The notes under the pieces: model-generated
What the model saw: only the letters and a program-made list of their open reading frames with translations
The model's database searches: none
Told to the model about the DNA's origin: nothing
Translations under genes and position numbers: made by a program
Origin: Oscillatoria acuminata PCC 6304
Lineage (GTDB): Bacteria; Cyanobacteriota; Cyanobacteriia; Cyanobacteriales; Laspinemataceae
Assembly: GCF_000317105.1 (NCBI RefSeq)
Contig: NC_019693.1
Location: 5,767,227-5,831,226 of the forward strand
Length of the DNA: 64,000 nucleotides
Direction: 5' to 3'
Part shown: in pieces, positions 26,781-34,726 of the stretch
Position numbering within the stretch: the first letter of the stretch is position 1
Layout of the letters: each line of letters opens with the position of its first letter

Positions 26781-28544
26781 ATGAGTCAATCTGGTTATAC
26801 CGCTATTACTTTTGCCCCGGTTCAAGGATTTATCGAAAAGTCTCGCAAATTGCGCGACTTGTATGGCAGTTCTTTTCTATTATCATATCTCTCCCGCGTC
26901 CTCTGCCAAGCAGCAAGTCAGCAAGGGTTAAATGTAATTTCCCCGGCGATTATTAATGTGACTCAGGGGACTCCCAATCAGATTATTATCCAGGGTTTAT
27001 TTACCAAATCCGATGCTGAGGCAACTTTTAAACAAGCGTGGCAAAATATTGTAGAAACCTGCCGCCAATGGATTGAAACCCAGGTTCCAAGTTTTAACTA
27101 TTGCTGGAAGCGAGAGTGGAAAGATTGGAGTCACCATGCCTGGGAATTTTTCTGGGCAACTGGCGATACGATTACTGCCGCCAGAGAATCCCTTAATGAT
27201 ATCAAACGTCCCCGGGATTGGGTGGGAATTAATTGGAAGGGGGAAAGTTCTACTCTATCTGGAACCGATGCGATCGCTTGGCCGAAATTGGGGTTAGTCA
27301 ATCCCAAAACTAGACCGGCAAAACCGGAAAAACAGGAAATTGAGGAATTTTATGCCGCCTTGAGTCAAAAATTCGGGGAAACTTATCTCGATCGCATTCC
27401 TAAACGATTAAACGGAACTGAACGAGAAGCGGTTGCCAAAAAAATCGGTGAGGCAATTATTACCCCTCGGGAACAGTTGAGCATTCCTGAACTGATTAAA
27501 CGCTTGATTACTGTAGATGCTGTTGCCGAGAAAATCCAACTGCAAATCAAGCATCCCCGCATTGAACTCTCGGAAGAGTTCATCCAAAAAGCCCTACAAT
27601 CCACAACGATTGAAATCCCGGAAAAACCGTTTCGTGAAGTGAATCGCCATGAGGAACAATCTTGGACAGGATGGTTTCAGGGGGATGGCGATCGCATGGG
27701 AAAATTCCTCCAAGAATTAGCAGCAAAAGGAGAAGAAATCGAACGCCAAGAACTGAAACAGTTTAGCCAATCTTTAATGGAATGGGGTGAAAATGAACTC
27801 AAACCCTACATGAAAACAAGCAAACTCGGTCGGATTGTCTATGCTGGGGGCGATGATTTCATGGGGGTGTTATTCCAAAGTGCGACCCCCGGGAAACTCA
27901 CCGCTGCCGAGTGTTTACAGTGGTTTGCCCACCTCCCCGAACTATGGAAAAAACATGGATATGCCGATAAAATTACCGTCAGTGTTGGCTTTGTTTGGGC
28001 TGCACCCAATGTCCCTCAGCGGGATGTGTTGCAACATGGGCGACTAGCGGAAAAAGCCGCCAAAAGTTGCGGACGCGATCGCCTTGCCTTGCGAGTCTTA
28101 TTCAACAGTGGCAATCACCTAGAATGGGTCTGTCCCTGGCGGTTTCTGGATATTTTATCCGCCTATTGCGATCGCAGCCAAAAAACCCAAAATTGGGCGC
28201 ATATTTACCAAGATATTGCCATTTTAGAAGCCCGTCATGCCTTCACTAACCAAAAAATTAAAATTGCCGAAGCATTAGCCGATATTTATTTCCCCACCTA
28301 CCCAGATATCTTAGACCCAAAAAACTGGTGGAATACAGGGGGAATTGCTGGAATTTTAGGCGAACCAGAAACCTACCATGAAGATGGTAAAATCAGCCAA
28401 ATCAAGGTGAATGCAGCCCTGAATGAATGGATTATCAATCTGGCGAAAGTAGGCTTTCATTTATGTTCCAATACCTCATCCTCATCCAACCCTTGGGATT
28501 CCTCTATGGTAGCGCCGGAAGATACCTCTCTCCTGAAAACTTAG
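26781..28544 (+). CDS. cas10: Cas10 / Cmr2, type III-B, without HD nuclease domain
   Basis: A 587-residue large subunit of a type III-B effector. It begins directly with a palm-like domain ('TFAPVQGFIEKSRKLRDLYG'); the N-terminal HD DNase domain of many Cas10 proteins is absent, explaining the short length. The first palm has DGD at 302-304 and the cyclase motif GGDD is intact at 356-359. So ATP-dependent synthesis of cyclic oligoadenylate on target RNA binding is expected, but not DNA cutting by Cas10. A C-terminal helical domain follows, with 'HGRLAEKAAKSCGRDRLALR' (zinc-free). The gene leads a five-gene operon and its last 82 bases overlap cmr3 in another frame. There is no clear ribosome site before the ATG. 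Confidence 0.9.
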   Translation: MSQSGYTAITFAPVQGFIEKSRKLRDLYGSSFLLSYLSRVLCQAASQQGLNVISPAIINVTQGTPNQIIIQGLFTKSDAEATFKQAWQNIVETCRQWIETQVPSFNYCWKREWKDWSHHAWEFFWATGDTITAARESLNDIKRPRDWVGINWKGESSTLSGTDAIAWPKLGLVNPKTRPAKPEKQEIEEFYAALSQKFGETYLDRIPKRLNGTEREAVAKKIGEAIITPREQLSIPELIKRLITVDAVAEKIQLQIKHPRIELSEEFIQKALQSTTIEIPEKPFREVNRHEEQSWTGWFQGDGDRMGKFLQELAAKGEEIERQELKQFSQSLMEWGENELKPYMKTSKLGRIVYAGGDDFMGVLFQSATPGKLTAAECLQWFAHLPELWKKHGYADKITVSVGFVWAAPNVPQRDVLQHGRLAEKAAKSCGRDRLALRVLFNSGNHLEWVCPWRFLDILSAYCDRSQKTQNWAHIYQDIAILEARHAFTNQKIKIAEALADIYFPTYPDILDPKNWWNTGGIAGILGEPETYHEDGKISQIKVNAALNEWIINLAKVGFHLCSNTSSSSNPWDSSMVAPEDTSLLKT

Positions 28545-29533
28545 TCGGGCGATCAGGCACCAGTTTTCCCCCCTCTGCTGCCACCTTATCCGGCATTTTC
28601 GCTGCTGAATGGCAAACCGCATCGGAGAAAGAAAAACTGAAAACATTGCAACTCGCGGGGCCATTCTGGGCCGAAGAGAGGAACGTCCAAAACTTCTACG
28701 TTGCCACGCCGTTTAATTGTTTGGTCAAAGACAAGATTATCCAACATATCCTCACCTGGCAGGGCGACAAATGGTTACTCCCCTCGGGAGATAAACCGCC
28801 TAATGATAAATTTGAAAATGGCACTTGGGTGGGGATAAAAGATTGGCAAAACCTGCAAGGCAAGGAAGAAGAAAAACCCCAAGTTAAAACGAATCCTTGG
28901 AAATTTTTACCCCATCTCCATCCTCGCCTGCGAGAGAATGAACGCCATGTCAACACCGACGCCGCTGATCATCAAGGCAGTTTATTTTTAGAAAACGCTG
29001 TCCAACTCAATCCCGAGACTTGTTTGGTCTATTTATCCAATGAAGAAATCCCCGAGGGTTGGTATCGTTTTGGGGGAGAGGGTCACATAGTAGAAATTCG
29101 CTGTGAGGCGATCGCAGAACCGGCAAAAACCCTCCTCGAACAACCCTTACAACGCAGTTTTGCCCTAATTACACCGGCAATCTGGGGTTCTAATCGCCTC
29201 TCCTATCGCGAACCCAGAGTCAACCAAGGGAACGAGTGGCAAAGCGTGTGGTATGACAACGAATCCAACCCCAAATCCCTGTTAACCCAGCGTCCCCAAC
29301 CGATGAGATTTCGGTTAGGCGACTGCAAAGATGGACCACCCCATCAACCGAAACTCCTATCCCGAGGGCGATATGCCGTTCCCCCTGGAACCGTCTACAT
29401 TGTAGACCAACCCCAAAAAGCATGGCAAGAATGGCCCGAAAACTGGTTTCCCACGGAAGGATATTCCTTCAAACGCTGGGGATGCGGACTATCCTTGCCT
29501 CTGAATGGGGCAGTATCTGACCCTCTCACCTAA
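28463..29533 (+). CDS. cmr3: Cmr3 (Cas5-like RAMP) of type III-B
   Basis: A 356-residue protein that binds the 5' handle of the crRNA and caps the Cmr backbone. The diagnostic N terminus is 'LLIQPLGFLYGSAGR'-like (read as YLILIQPLGFLYGSAGRY), then 'FPPSAATLSGIFAA'. The C-terminal Gly-rich RAMP strand is seen in 'LLSRGRYAVPPGTVYIV'. The start at 28463 was chosen because homology begins at MFQYLIL; the frame is open 12 codons further back. This start lies inside cas10, giving an 82-base overlap. The next gene, cmr4, begins 16 bases after its stop. Confidence 0.88.
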   Translation: MFQYLILIQPLGFLYGSAGRYLSPENLVGRSGTSFPPSAATLSGIFAAEWQTASEKEKLKTLQLAGPFWAEERNVQNFYVATPFNCLVKDKIIQHILTWQGDKWLLPSGDKPPNDKFENGTWVGIKDWQNLQGKEEEKPQVKTNPWKFLPHLHPRLRENERHVNTDAADHQGSLFLENAVQLNPETCLVYLSNEEIPEGWYRFGGEGHIVEIRCEAIAEPAKTLLEQPLQRSFALITPAIWGSNRLSYREPRVNQGNEWQSVWYDNESNPKSLLTQRPQPMRFRLGDCKDGPPHQPKLLSRGRYAVPPGTVYIVDQPQKAWQEWPENWFPTEGYSFKRWGCGLSLPLNGAVSDPLT

Positions 29534-29549
29534 CTATCGGAGAATCCCA

Positions 29550-30413
29550 ATGTATCATAAAGCTTATGGCATCATCGAAACCTTAGCCCCCCTCCATGTA
29601 GGCGCATCTGCCGGAGAGGAAACCGGCAACCTCAACCTCATTTTTCGCGACCAATTTACCCTAACGGGGATTATCCCCGGCAGTTCGATTCGGGGACGAT
29701 TTCGGGCAGATATGCGTCGCCCTCCGAATAGTAACGGCAATGTGGGTCATTGGTATGGACATGAAGCGGTAAAGGGTCGTGAAGATGGGGGGACAACCGA
29801 AGCGCGGGTTAAATTTGAATACGCTTCTCTGGTTTGGTTGCCGGTGTTTTGTCCGGGTCAACCGATCGTCTGGGTAACATCGCCCCTCCTCCTGAAACGA
29901 TACAAGCAAATTGCTAATATAACTCCACCCGTTCCCCAACCTTATACTGCATCACCGGACTTAGAAGGGCGTCAGGTTCCTGGGACTCAGAAAAAGGTGT
30001 TGTTTTTTAACTTAGGATTTCTGGAAATCGACCATCAAGTTGACCTTAACCCTTGGATTCCAACGGGGACAAATTTATCCACAAAATCTTTAGTTGTTGT
30101 GGATGACCGCGATATAGGTAACATTCATGATATGGCATTATATCGTCAAAGTCGCGTGAAATTGCTGGACGGCATGAAAAAAGTGGATACAGAACGCGGG
30201 GCATTTTTTAACACCGAAGCATTACCCGTCGGCAGCATTTTAGCCTTTCCCGTGGCCTTGAAAGAACGGGGATGGCAACCGTTTGGCCCCCTCAATTCTC
30301 AACCCTATTCCCAAGAGTTGTATTTTGGTGGATTGGAATCCATCGGTTTCGGTCGTTGCAATGTGACGTTAGTCGGTGATAGTTTAATCCAACCCCAGGA
30401 GGTAAAACAATAA
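29550..30413 (+). CDS. cmr4: Cmr4 (Cas7-like RAMP) of type III-B, catalytic Asp replaced
   Basis: A 287-residue backbone subunit, several copies of which line the crRNA. The RAMP fold shows 'LAPLHVGASAGEETG' (12-26), 'IPGSSIRGRFR' (42-52) and a late 'ELYFGGLESIGFGR' Gly loop. In studied Cmr4 proteins a loop G-x-x-D-x-P-I carries the Asp that cleaves target RNA every six bases; the aligned text here is GNLNLI, with N29 in that place. Target cleavage may thus be weak or lost. The start at 29550 has GGAG 8 bases upstream; an in-frame ATG at 29505 lies inside cmr3. Stop and next start overlap by one base (TAATG). The only AAGCTT site noticed in the window is in codons 3-6. Confidence 0.88.
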   Translation: MYHKAYGIIETLAPLHVGASAGEETGNLNLIFRDQFTLTGIIPGSSIRGRFRADMRRPPNSNGNVGHWYGHEAVKGREDGGTTEARVKFEYASLVWLPVFCPGQPIVWVTSPLLLKRYKQIANITPPVPQPYTASPDLEGRQVPGTQKKVLFFNLGFLEIDHQVDLNPWIPTGTNLSTKSLVVVDDRDIGNIHDMALYRQSRVKLLDGMKKVDTERGAFFNTEALPVGSILAFPVALKERGWQPFGPLNSQPYSQELYFGGLESIGFGRCNVTLVGDSLIQPQEVKQ

Positions 30414-30877
30414 TGGCGTGGACATCCTATAGTTTAGACCAAAAGGCGCAACAGTTAGTCCTCGATGCCCGACAGCGAGATCGCGATGCAATGGCAGCAA
30501 CGGGAAAACGAAAAAATTCTCTGAATCAATCCTTTAAAATGCGTGAATCCGTTGCCTATGGATTGGAACGATTTTGGGGAGAACACCTGCGCTTGCAACT
30601 CAAAGAACCGGATAAATCCCTATATTGGAAAGAAACCTGGGATGCGTTAGTCGAGGTCATGCAACAATCTGGGATTACCGTTCCGAATGATAGAGTTAAT
30701 GTGGATAATACTCTAGCTGTTAAAGCAATGGCGCAAAAATTGTGGCAGATTAATAAAGAGGACCAACGGATTATTTTAGCGGTCCTTACCCAGTTATGCG
30801 ATTGCATCGTGTGGTGGACGCAACGGTATAAAGGGTCTGCTGAATTAAACACCAATGAAACGGAGGACGAAGGATGA
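30413..30877 (+). CDS. cmr5: Cmr5-like small subunit (Cas11)
   Basis: A 154-residue, largely helical protein in the usual cmr5 place between cmr4 and cmr6. It starts MAWTSYSLDQKAQQLVLDAR, like other Cmr5 proteins that begin with a long helix. A Trp-rich helix ends it ('LCDCIVWWTQRYKG'). Small subunits stack along the complex and hold the target strand. Family sequence conservation is weak, so the call leans on operon position and helical content. It overlaps cmr4 by one base and the next gene by four (ATGA). Confidence 0.75.
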   Translation: MAWTSYSLDQKAQQLVLDARQRDRDAMAATGKRKNSLNQSFKMRESVAYGLERFWGEHLRLQLKEPDKSLYWKETWDALVEVMQQSGITVPNDRVNVDNTLAVKAMAQKLWQINKEDQRIILAVLTQLCDCIVWWTQRYKGSAELNTNETEDEG

Positions 30878-32616
30878 CTATTCCCAATGCCGATCGCCAC
30901 ATTCCTTTGATGTTTCAAGCACAAACTAGAGGGCGATCGCAACTTCAATATATCAATAGCGAAACGGACAAACAAGATTCCCAGCGTTGGGCGGATCAAT
31001 GGACCGAACGAATTTATCCCACGGCCCCCCAATTTGGTGAAGGGGTAGAAACGCGCACTTATACAATCAGTTGGCGTTTCGTGACCAATGGGGGACAGGA
31101 TGAGGGGATTATCCGTCCGGAGATCGGGGCTTATGGATGGCCGATTTATCCCGGTAGCAGCATGAAAGGGGTATTTCGCCATGCCTGCAAACAAATCGCC
31201 AGCGATCGCCTCTCTGTGTACTGTGGCGATGCTGAACAAGCTGGAATCCTGCGTTTTCACGGCGGTTATCCCATCAGCGACGAATGGAGAAACAACTTAG
31301 TGGATCTGGTTCACCCGCAGCAAAAGTGGCAAGTTGAAGTCAATATCACCACGAAAAAACCCTCCGGAGAAAGCGGTTACGCCCTAATTTCCCTCGATCG
31401 CCCAACCCTACAGTTTGGAATTTCCACCACGGATACCCAGCAGACAAACTGGGATGAAGTGTGGAAAATTTGGGAAACTGCCCTCGGATACGGGATTGGA
31501 TGTCGGACCAGTAGCGGTTATGGAATGCCTGAAAATCGCATTGAGGCAGAAGCAAAACACCCAATCCAAGTTCAGGGAACTCGATTATGTCAGGTTTATC
31601 TCAAAGGTCAAGGTCAATGTCCTCAATTAGTGGATAAAACTCCTGAATTTCGTCCCAATTTATTTCGAGGGGCATTACGCGGCCATGCCTTACGAATTTT
31701 TGGCGGATTAACCGACGCCGAGACAGCAAAAGACCTGGTAGAAATGCTATTTGGTGGAGTCCAAGGTCATGGGACCGTAGGACTGCTAACACTGGCCTGG
31801 AAACCCACTTCTGTGAATATCAAAACCTTTACTGGAGGTCATGAAGTACCGACTTATGATGTGGCGGGACAGTTGCAATGGATACTCACGCGATCGCTGC
31901 CGGAATCCCAACAAAAACTCCTCCAAAAACTCATGCGGATGCTGATGCGCTTCGCTATGCTTATCGGCGGTTTCGGTAAATCCTGGCGACGCGCAGACCA
32001 TCGATTATTTTATCCGGAATACTACCATAAAAACAATAAAAATGACCAAAACAAAGCCCTGATTGGCTGTCATTGGGAATGGGAAAAATCTTCCCTAATC
32101 AATGATAACAAAGTTCGGGGTCTAAAATTTGTTGACCCGTTTCTAAATGATGTGCGAAAAACAGCATTAGACTGGATAGAAAGTTTGGGAATCACCCCCA
32201 CTCCGGACACCCCTGCTGACTGGCGCGAAGCGTGGCATCCCCATAACGTGGAAGTGTGGGGACGAGTTTCTCAAGGGAGAGAAGACTGTAAAGCAGTGCA
32301 ATGGTTACATCAACCCTATCAGAAATCCGACCGCTATACGGGACAAAAAACTCAAACCATTAAGCAAACCTCCGTTACCGGGAGTATTCACCAAATTGGG
32401 CGACTGTGGCATCGGATGTATCCCTTGGTGCGAGTGAAAACAACCATAGAAGATGGCCAGGAAAAGAAAAAGGCAATTGTTACTCAAGAATTTTTGGAAC
32501 TGCTGACAATTTTCCCGGATGATTCCCAGGACTGTACAAATTTTATCGAGTTTTTGCACCAGGAAGCGGGCTTAAAATATCAAAGGGATAGCTTTCAGAA
32601 ACTTTGGCCGAAATAA
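30874..32616 (+). CDS. Double-RAMP protein, Cmr6-Cmr1-like fusion
   Basis: A 580-residue protein with two RAMP halves. The first (1-235) looks like Cmr6: 'YPGSSMKGVFRHACK' (92-106) and 'GIGCRTSSGYG' (207-217). The second (about 240-580) looks like Cmr1: 'FRPNLFRGALRGHALR' (259-274), 'LFGGVQGHGTVGLL' (292-305) and 'GGFGKSWRRADHRLF'. No separate cmr1 or cmr6 exists in the operon, so this single chain would fill both places at the 3' end of the crRNA, where target RNA is captured. It is the last gene of the operon, 4-base overlap with cmr5. Confidence 0.75.
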   Translation: MTIPNADRHIPLMFQAQTRGRSQLQYINSETDKQDSQRWADQWTERIYPTAPQFGEGVETRTYTISWRFVTNGGQDEGIIRPEIGAYGWPIYPGSSMKGVFRHACKQIASDRLSVYCGDAEQAGILRFHGGYPISDEWRNNLVDLVHPQQKWQVEVNITTKKPSGESGYALISLDRPTLQFGISTTDTQQTNWDEVWKIWETALGYGIGCRTSSGYGMPENRIEAEAKHPIQVQGTRLCQVYLKGQGQCPQLVDKTPEFRPNLFRGALRGHALRIFGGLTDAETAKDLVEMLFGGVQGHGTVGLLTLAWKPTSVNIKTFTGGHEVPTYDVAGQLQWILTRSLPESQQKLLQKLMRMLMRFAMLIGGFGKSWRRADHRLFYPEYYHKNNKNDQNKALIGCHWEWEKSSLINDNKVRGLKFVDPFLNDVRKTALDWIESLGITPTPDTPADWREAWHPHNVEVWGRVSQGREDCKAVQWLHQPYQKSDRYTGQKTQTIKQTSVTGSIHQIGRLWHRMYPLVRVKTTIEDGQEKKKAIVTQEFLELLTIFPDDSQDCTNFIEFLHQEAGLKYQRDSFQKLWPK

Positions 32617-32751
32617 ACTGAAACTCTACCGCTTGAGTAGAAGCGGATTTGTTGGAAACGTCATGGCCCCAAAGGGTAGTAGCACCACTTTGAATGCCGC
32701 CCCGGCTTAAATTGATTCAGCAATCGACCTGGAGAAATAGCCCGGTCAAAA

Positions 32752-33120
32752 GGTTATAGTAGAGAGCAGGTAGTGAATTTATTTCGGTTTGTTGACCGGA
32801 TGATGAAATTACCCAAAGAACTCGAAGAACAACTTACCACAGAAATCATTGAGGGTCGGGAGGAAAGACAAATGCCGTTTATGAGTCAGTTTGAAGAAAT
32901 AGCACAAGAAAAGGGCATTGAACGAGGAACCGTGCAAAATCAGCGTGAGAATACTCTCGCAGTTTTGGAAGTGCGGTTTGGAGATGTGCCACCGGAAGTG
33001 GTGGAGGCGGTGAATGGGATTGAGGATATCCCTACCCTCAAGCAACTTCATCGACAAGCGATCGCCATTGGTTCGGTGGCACAGTTCCAGGAATTGCTGA
33101 ATTCGGTGATTGAAGGTTAA
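32752..33120 (+). pseudogene. Remnant of a Rpn-type nuclease gene
   Basis: This segment encodes the last ~120 residues of a Rpn/DUF4351 protein: 'VNLFRFVDRMMKLPKELEEQL' region, then 'LEVRFGDVPPEVVEAVNGIE' and a divergent tail. Homology continues a few codons (SREQV) upstream of the first possible start, a GTG at 32773, and then stops. The nuclease motifs are missing. It is a relative, not a recent copy, of the gene at 19231-20175. It marks the right end of the CRISPR island, as the other Rpn genes mark the left. Confidence 0.7.
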
Positions 33121-33383
33121 GCGCCCTAGAGCCGATCGCCGTTTTCAAACTCTCGAAAATGGCGATCGCTTCTTCAGTCTTCAACTGTCCCGGTTTATGC
33201 ATGATTTAGGCTCCCTACACTGCCTGTCAAATCAATCCAAATCTCGTTAATATGGGTGAAACAGCATCGCCAAACCGCAGGTGCTTTGGTATCTCGTGAT
33301 CATGAGAACCGATCTCTGGTGAAACTGCGATCGCCTCTGCTGCGTCTAGTTGCACCAACTGTTTAGAACCTCTCAAATTAATT
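33121..33383. other. Short intergenic region
   Basis: It contains an imperfect dyad near 33130-33175 (gccgatcgccgttttc ... gaaaatggcgatcgct) that could end the remnant's transcript, and the promoter of the M23 peptidase gene. No gene was seen. Confidence 0.35.
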
Positions 33384-34433
33384 ATGTTTAGAAAACCTAA
33401 AATCATTGCGACAATTCTTCTGGCATTTGCGATCGCCGTGGCGGTCCATTGGATTGGGTTTAATCGCCCAAACTTCGCCCAATCCCCTATCCCAGAAACG
33501 ACCATTGCCGCCAATTCCCTGCAATTAGCCCTTCCGATTGACTGTACCTTAGACGAGGATTGTTTTATTTTGTTGTATCCCGATCGCGACCCCGGACCGG
33601 GAGAAGTGGATTTCGGTTGTGGGAGGCAAACCTATGATGGTCACAAAGGCACCGATTTCGGCATTGTCAACACCGATAAAATGAATGCTGGGGTTGCAGT
33701 GATGGCGTCGGCACCGGGTAAGGTGTTGCGGGTCCGGGATGGGGTTAGCGATCGCCTGATTACGGACCCGCAGCAAGTGGCAGCACTTGAAGGGCGAGAA
33801 TGTGGCAATGGCGTGTTTATCGAACATGGCAATGGGTGGGAAACCCAATACTGTCATCTCCGCAATGGTAGCGTGGTCGTCCGTCCGGGAATGGAGGTGG
33901 ATACAGGGACGGTTTTAGGCATGGTGGGCGCTTCTGGGGCCGCATCCTTCCCTCACGTTCATATTACCGCCTTGTATGAAGGACAGGTGGTTGACCCGTT
34001 TGTTGGACCGGAAGCGGGTCCCGGTTGTCAGGTGTCGCGGAGTCCGATTTGGACGGTTCCTCTGGATTATACACCAACCGGGGCGATCGATGCCGGTTTT
34101 GCGGATACGCCTCCGGACATGGATGCGTTGTGGGAAGGAGGGTTTCCTCAAGGTGAGCTATCCACAGATATTCCGGCCCTGTTGTTTTGGGTACATACTT
34201 ATGGAGTGTTACCGGGGGATAGTTATCGGTTTAAGTTGATTGCACCGAATGGAGAGACGATCGCGGAAGATACCAAGGAAATCAATTCTCCGAGTAAAAC
34301 CTGGATGGGTTTTGTGGGTAAACGCAACAATCCCGATCGCCCTATCATACCGGGGGTTTGGCGCGGGGAGTATCAACTCACCCGAGACGGCGAGGTTCTG
34401 GTAGATCTCGTTCGGGAAATTGAAGTGATGTAA
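33384..34433 (+). CDS. M23 (LytM-type) metallopeptidase
   Basis: A 349-residue envelope protein. The N terminus has a basic start and one hydrophobic helix (7-25), a signal peptide or anchor. The LytM fold carries the zinc ligands: H87 and D91 in GHKGTDFG, and H193 in PHVHIT, with H158 and H191 as partners. M23 enzymes cut peptide cross-links in peptidoglycan. The C-terminal ~130 residues form a separate beta-rich domain ('FWVHTYGVLPGDSYRFKLI'), maybe for substrate binding. Four Cys around 53-79 may form disulphides. It stands alone, not in an evident operon. Confidence 0.85.
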   Translation: MFRKPKIIATILLAFAIAVAVHWIGFNRPNFAQSPIPETTIAANSLQLALPIDCTLDEDCFILLYPDRDPGPGEVDFGCGRQTYDGHKGTDFGIVNTDKMNAGVAVMASAPGKVLRVRDGVSDRLITDPQQVAALEGRECGNGVFIEHGNGWETQYCHLRNGSVVVRPGMEVDTGTVLGMVGASGAASFPHVHITALYEGQVVDPFVGPEAGPGCQVSRSPIWTVPLDYTPTGAIDAGFADTPPDMDALWEGGFPQGELSTDIPALLFWVHTYGVLPGDSYRFKLIAPNGETIAEDTKEINSPSKTWMGFVGKRNNPDRPIIPGVWRGEYQLTRDGEVLVDLVREIEVM

Positions 34434-34440
34434 GGTATAA

Positions 34441-34699
34441 TCTCGTGTCATGGCTCTGCCGTGACACGGGCCAATTGCGGCTCTGCCGCCTGTTATGGTT
34501 ATACAGTCTCGTGTCATGGCTCTGCCGTGACACGGGCCAATTGCGGCTCTGCCGCCTGTTATGGGACTGGAGGCAGAGCCTCCAAGAGTGCGTGACTCGC
34601 TTAAGCCAAGTCACGAGTATATAAGTATATAGGGGGACTGGGGGGACTGGAGGCAGAGCCTCCAAGAGTGCGTGACTCGCTTAAGCCAAGTCACGAGTA
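34441..34699. repeat. Two interlocked pairs of direct repeats
   Basis: Unit A (58 bases, 34441-34498 and 34507-34564) starts tctcgtgtcatggctctgcc; it holds gtgtcatggc...gccgtgacac and gcggctctgccgc stems. Unit B (57 bases, 34563-34619 and 34643-34699) starts gggactggaggcagagcctc and has a gtgactcgcttaagccaagtcac stem. Order is A-A-B-B. The arrangement fills the gap 34434-34726 between convergent genes. Confidence 0.8.
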
Positions 34700-34726
34700 C
34701 AGTTTATGTTCCGGCGGGGGCTTTTG

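Noticed and set aside
21960-33120. Possible cas1, cas2 or cas6 in the CRISPR island
   Set aside because: Every sizeable frame was read; none has Cas1, Cas2 or Cas6 features. They must be elsewhere if present.
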